Below are positions 61,975-64,000 of a stretch of DNA of 64,000 nucleotides, one piece after another. A model generated the notes under the pieces. The model was given only the letters and a program-made list of their open reading frames with translations. It made no database searches and was not told the origin of the DNA. Positions within the stretch are counted from its first letter, which is position 1, and every line of letters starts with the position of its first letter. This stretch comes from an uncultured Lachnospiraceae bacterium (lineage in GTDB: Bacteria > Bacillota_A > Clostridia > Lachnospirales > Lachnospiraceae). The translations under genes and the position numbers were made by a program. Location: NCBI GenBank assembly GCA_902801585.1, contig CADCIU010000016.1, forward strand, positions 52,953 through 116,952. Reading direction: 5' to 3'.

Positions 61975-62508
61975 ATGAACTATTTGGTATTTCGAAGCGC
62001 TGTTCAGGAACTTCTCGAAGAGGAGAAGGAGTGGGACGTTCACACAGACTGGGAGGAGGTCATCGAAGAAGACCAGCCGGAAGACTTCATCGAACTGGAG
62101 CAGGAGAAAGGAGCTTTCTACGAGTTTATGACGATCTCGATGAACAGGCTCTTTGTCTCTTATCAGGAAGAGGGATGGGACGCGGTCGTGAGGGAACTGG
62201 ACCGTTATACCCACAGGGAAGGGCGCAGGACCGCCCGAAAGAGAGGGATCGACTACGAGGCTAGGCTGAATGAGGAAGGCGCCGCGCTGTACAGGCAGCT
62301 TCGGGAACTGCGCTCGGGGATCGCAGCTGAGAAGAGGGTGCCGCCATATATCATATTCATGAACAGAGCCTTGTACGAGATGGCAGCCTTTATGCCTGAT
62401 TCCATGGAGGAGCTCCGCAGAGTCTACGGCGTTGGGGAGAAGAACTCGAAGGAGTACGGGGAAGCATTTCTGGAACAGATCCGCCTCTTTAAGGAAAATA
62501 AAATTTAG
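61975..62508 (+). CDS. Stand-alone HRDC-domain protein
   Basis: AAGGAG precedes ATG 61975; upstream frame extends to 61777 through GC-rich sequence without a site. The 177-residue protein ends in an HRDC domain (PPYIIFMNRALYEMAAFMPDSMEELRRVYGVGEKNSKEYGEAFLEQI), known as a nucleic-acid binding unit in RecQ and RNase D. The N-terminal half (EWDVHTDWEEVIEEDQPEDFIELEQEKGAFYEF) is acidic and lacks helicase motifs. It may be a helicase accessory or remnant. Two small hairpins (61780-61796 and 61800-61818) lie in the leader. Confidence 0.8.
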   Translation: MNYLVFRSAVQELLEEEKEWDVHTDWEEVIEEDQPEDFIELEQEKGAFYEFMTISMNRLFVSYQEEGWDAVVRELDRYTHREGRRTARKRGIDYEARLNEEGAALYRQLRELRSGIAAEKRVPPYIIFMNRALYEMAAFMPDSMEELRRVYGVGEKNSKEYGEAFLEQIRLFKENKI

Positions 62509-62536
62509 AAATTGTATACCGGAGTACAAATATTCA

Positions 62537-62565
62537 TTGCAATGACATTGTAAAACGGATATAAT
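62537..62565 (+). promoter_or_regulatory. Promoter of the aspartate aminotransferase gene
   Basis: TTGCAA and TATAAT are 17 bases apart, 33 bases before the start codon. Confidence 0.8.
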
Positions 62566-62598
62566 CGGTCTTATCTGGATGACAAGGAGGTAGCAGAG

Positions 62599-63903
62599 AT
62601 GAAAGCATATGCTGAAATGACCAGAGATGAACTGACTGCCGAGCTCAAAGCGCTCAAGGAAACCTATAAAAGTTACCAGAAGATGGACCTGAACCTGGAT
62701 ATGAGCAGAGGAAAGCCCAGTGTGGAACAGCTGGACCTCTCCATGGGAATGATGGATGTCCTCAGTTCGGAAAGCGATCTCGCCTGCGAGGACGGTACGG
62801 ACTGCCGCAATTACGGGGTCCTGACCGGCGTACACGAGGCCAAGGTCCTGCTCGGCGACATGATGGAGACCAATCCGGACAATATCATCATTTACGGAAA
62901 TTCTTCATTGAACGTCATGTATGACACGGTATCCAGGGCGATGACACACGGCATCATGGGCAACACCCCCTGGTGCAAGCTGGATAAGGTCAAATTCCTG
63001 TGCCCTGTCCCCGGATATGACAGACATTTCGCGATCACGGAATATTTTGGCATAGAGATGATCCCGGTGCCCATGACTCCGGACGGACCCGATATGGACA
63101 TGGTGGAGAAGCTTGTTTCCGAGGATGAGGCGGTCAAGGGAATCTGGTGCGTGCCAAAATACAGCAATCCGCAGGGATATTCCTATTCGGACGAGACTGT
63201 CCGCAGGTTCGCAAGACTCAAACCCGCGGCGCCGGATTTCCGGATCTTCTGGGATAATGCATACGGCGTACATCACCTGTATGACCACAAACAGGATCAC
63301 CTGATCGAGATCCTCATGGCATGCAAGAGAGCCGGCAATCCCGATCTGGTCTACAAGTTCTCCTCGACCTCCAAGATCACGTTCCCGGGGAGCGGCATCG
63401 CAGCGCTCGCGACATCCCCCAACAATCTGGAGGACATCACAGAGCAGCTCAGGAGACAGACGATCGGTCACGACAAGGTGAACCAGCTTCGCCATGTGCG
63501 CTATTTTGGCGATATCCACGGGCTGATGGTGCAGATGAAAAAGCACGCGGATATCCTGCGTCCCAAGTTCGAGATGGTCGAGAACATTCTCGAGGACGAG
63601 CTGGGAGAGCTGGGCATCGGCGAATGGACCAAGCCTTGCGGCGGATATTTCCTCTGCTTTGAATCCCTTGAGGGATGCGCCAAGGCAATCGTCAAGCGCT
63701 GCAAGAAGTGCGGAGTGAAAATGACGCCTGCCGGCGCCACCTGGCCCTACGGCAAGGATCCCTACGACAGGGACATCCGCATTGCGCCCTCGTATCCGCC
63801 GGTAGAGGACCTGAAGATCGCGACCAAGCTGTTCGCGCTCAGCGTCAAGATCGTGAGCGCCGAGAAATTCCTCGCTCAGATGCAGGAAGAACAGACGGCA
63901 TAA
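62599..63903 (+). CDS. Aspartate aminotransferase, type Ic
   Basis: The 434-residue PLP enzyme has a substrate-binding N-terminus (LNLDMSRGKPSVEQLDLS), YGNSSLNVMYDTVSRAM for cofactor phosphate binding, IWCVPKYSNPQGYSYSDE, IFWDNAYGVHHLY and the PLP Lys259 in SSTSKITFPGSG. These blocks match the type Ic aspartate aminotransferase family (Pfam Asp_aminotransf), which swaps amino groups between aspartate and 2-oxoglutarate. AAGGAGG lies nine bases before the ATG, and a promoter is visible. The gene ends at a T-rich terminator. Confidence 0.92.
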   Translation: MKAYAEMTRDELTAELKALKETYKSYQKMDLNLDMSRGKPSVEQLDLSMGMMDVLSSESDLACEDGTDCRNYGVLTGVHEAKVLLGDMMETNPDNIIIYGNSSLNVMYDTVSRAMTHGIMGNTPWCKLDKVKFLCPVPGYDRHFAITEYFGIEMIPVPMTPDGPDMDMVEKLVSEDEAVKGIWCVPKYSNPQGYSYSDETVRRFARLKPAAPDFRIFWDNAYGVHHLYDHKQDHLIEILMACKRAGNPDLVYKFSSTSKITFPGSGIAALATSPNNLEDITEQLRRQTIGHDKVNQLRHVRYFGDIHGLMVQMKKHADILRPKFEMVENILEDELGELGIGEWTKPCGGYFLCFESLEGCAKAIVKRCKKCGVKMTPAGATWPYGKDPYDRDIRIAPSYPPVEDLKIATKLFALSVKIVSAEKFLAQMQEEQTA

Positions 63904-63909
63904 TGAATA

Positions 63910-63946
63910 CGCCCCCGGGCTTGAGGCTCGGGGGCGATTTTTTTTG
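63910..63946 (+). terminator. Terminator of the aminotransferase gene, of the CTCGGGC repeat type
   Basis: CGCCCCCG pairs with CGGGGGCG, followed by eight T. Its core GGGCTTGAGGCTCGGGG matches the dispersed GC-rich family, so this repeat doubles as a terminator. Confidence 0.93.
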
Positions 63947-63969
63947 GTGTGCCGAAGCCATGTACATGC

Positions 63970-63975
63970 TATAAT
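63970..63975 (+). promoter_or_regulatory. Extended -10 element for a gene beyond the window
   Basis: TGCTATAAT is an extended -10 sequence, lying 25-30 bases before the window end. No clear -35 is seen. Confidence 0.5.
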
Positions 63976-64000
63976 AAATTCTGTATGTGCAGAGAAAGCT

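Overview
The window looks like a Gram-positive Clostridia chromosome, most like a Lachnospiraceae or related gut/oral anaerobe. Evidence: GGAGG-type ribosome binding sites, sortase-anchored surface proteins with isopeptide-type pilin repeats, LacI regulators of clostridial type, a FtsX/ABC operon, a tRNA gene with no encoded CCA, and roughly balanced base composition.

Layout. (1) 1-19.1 kb is a surface-adhesion locus: the 3' part of one giant repeat protein, a second giant repeat protein of about 4317 residues, a small LPQTG pilin-like protein and a sortase. (2) 19.3-26.6 kb holds a nicotinamidase-like hydrolase, three consecutive LacI regulators, a small membrane-anchored protein and a Suv3-type RNA helicase. 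(3) 26.8-30.6 kb holds a two-domain lipoprotein, a TcdA-like E1 enzyme and a zinc-ribbon membrane protein. (4) 30.7-34.0 kb is a tandem array of four paralogous secreted proteins, two of them behind a conserved promoter with palindromes. (5) 34.1-47.6 kb is an accessory stretch of mostly single-gene functions: MATE pump, Spx-like protein, HAD phosphatase, MsrA, VOC protein, Nudix-methyltransferase fusion, two alpha/beta hydrolases, possible immunity proteins, a 4Fe-4S membrane protein, a lipoprotein, a 2H phosphoesterase and a flavin reductase. These genes are interspersed with about a dozen copies of a palindromic repeat built around CCTCTGGGGT. A Y1 transposase of the REP-associated (RAYT) type lies inside this stretch with copies on both sides. 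The stretch ends at a tRNA-Leu. (6) 47.8-64 kb is more ordinary: Dus, AraC-type regulator, MacB-like ABC operon with a coiled-coil partner, P-type ATPase overlapping a lipid kinase, an acidic calcium-loop protein, a PsuG fusion, an HRDC protein and a type Ic aspartate aminotransferase.

The most interesting candidate system is the RAYT with its repeat family. Arms of different copies differ by paired compensatory changes. Copies sit just 3' of stop codons, one forms the end of a coding region, and one has a tandemly amplified arm. Two further dispersed repeat families occur: a GGGGACGGTTC-core hairpin and a CTCGAGCC-type GC-rich repeat. The giant adhesin, with 21 repeats that each keep a Lys/Glu/Asn isopeptide triad, is the second highlight. 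All calls come from reading the sequence; no database search was run.
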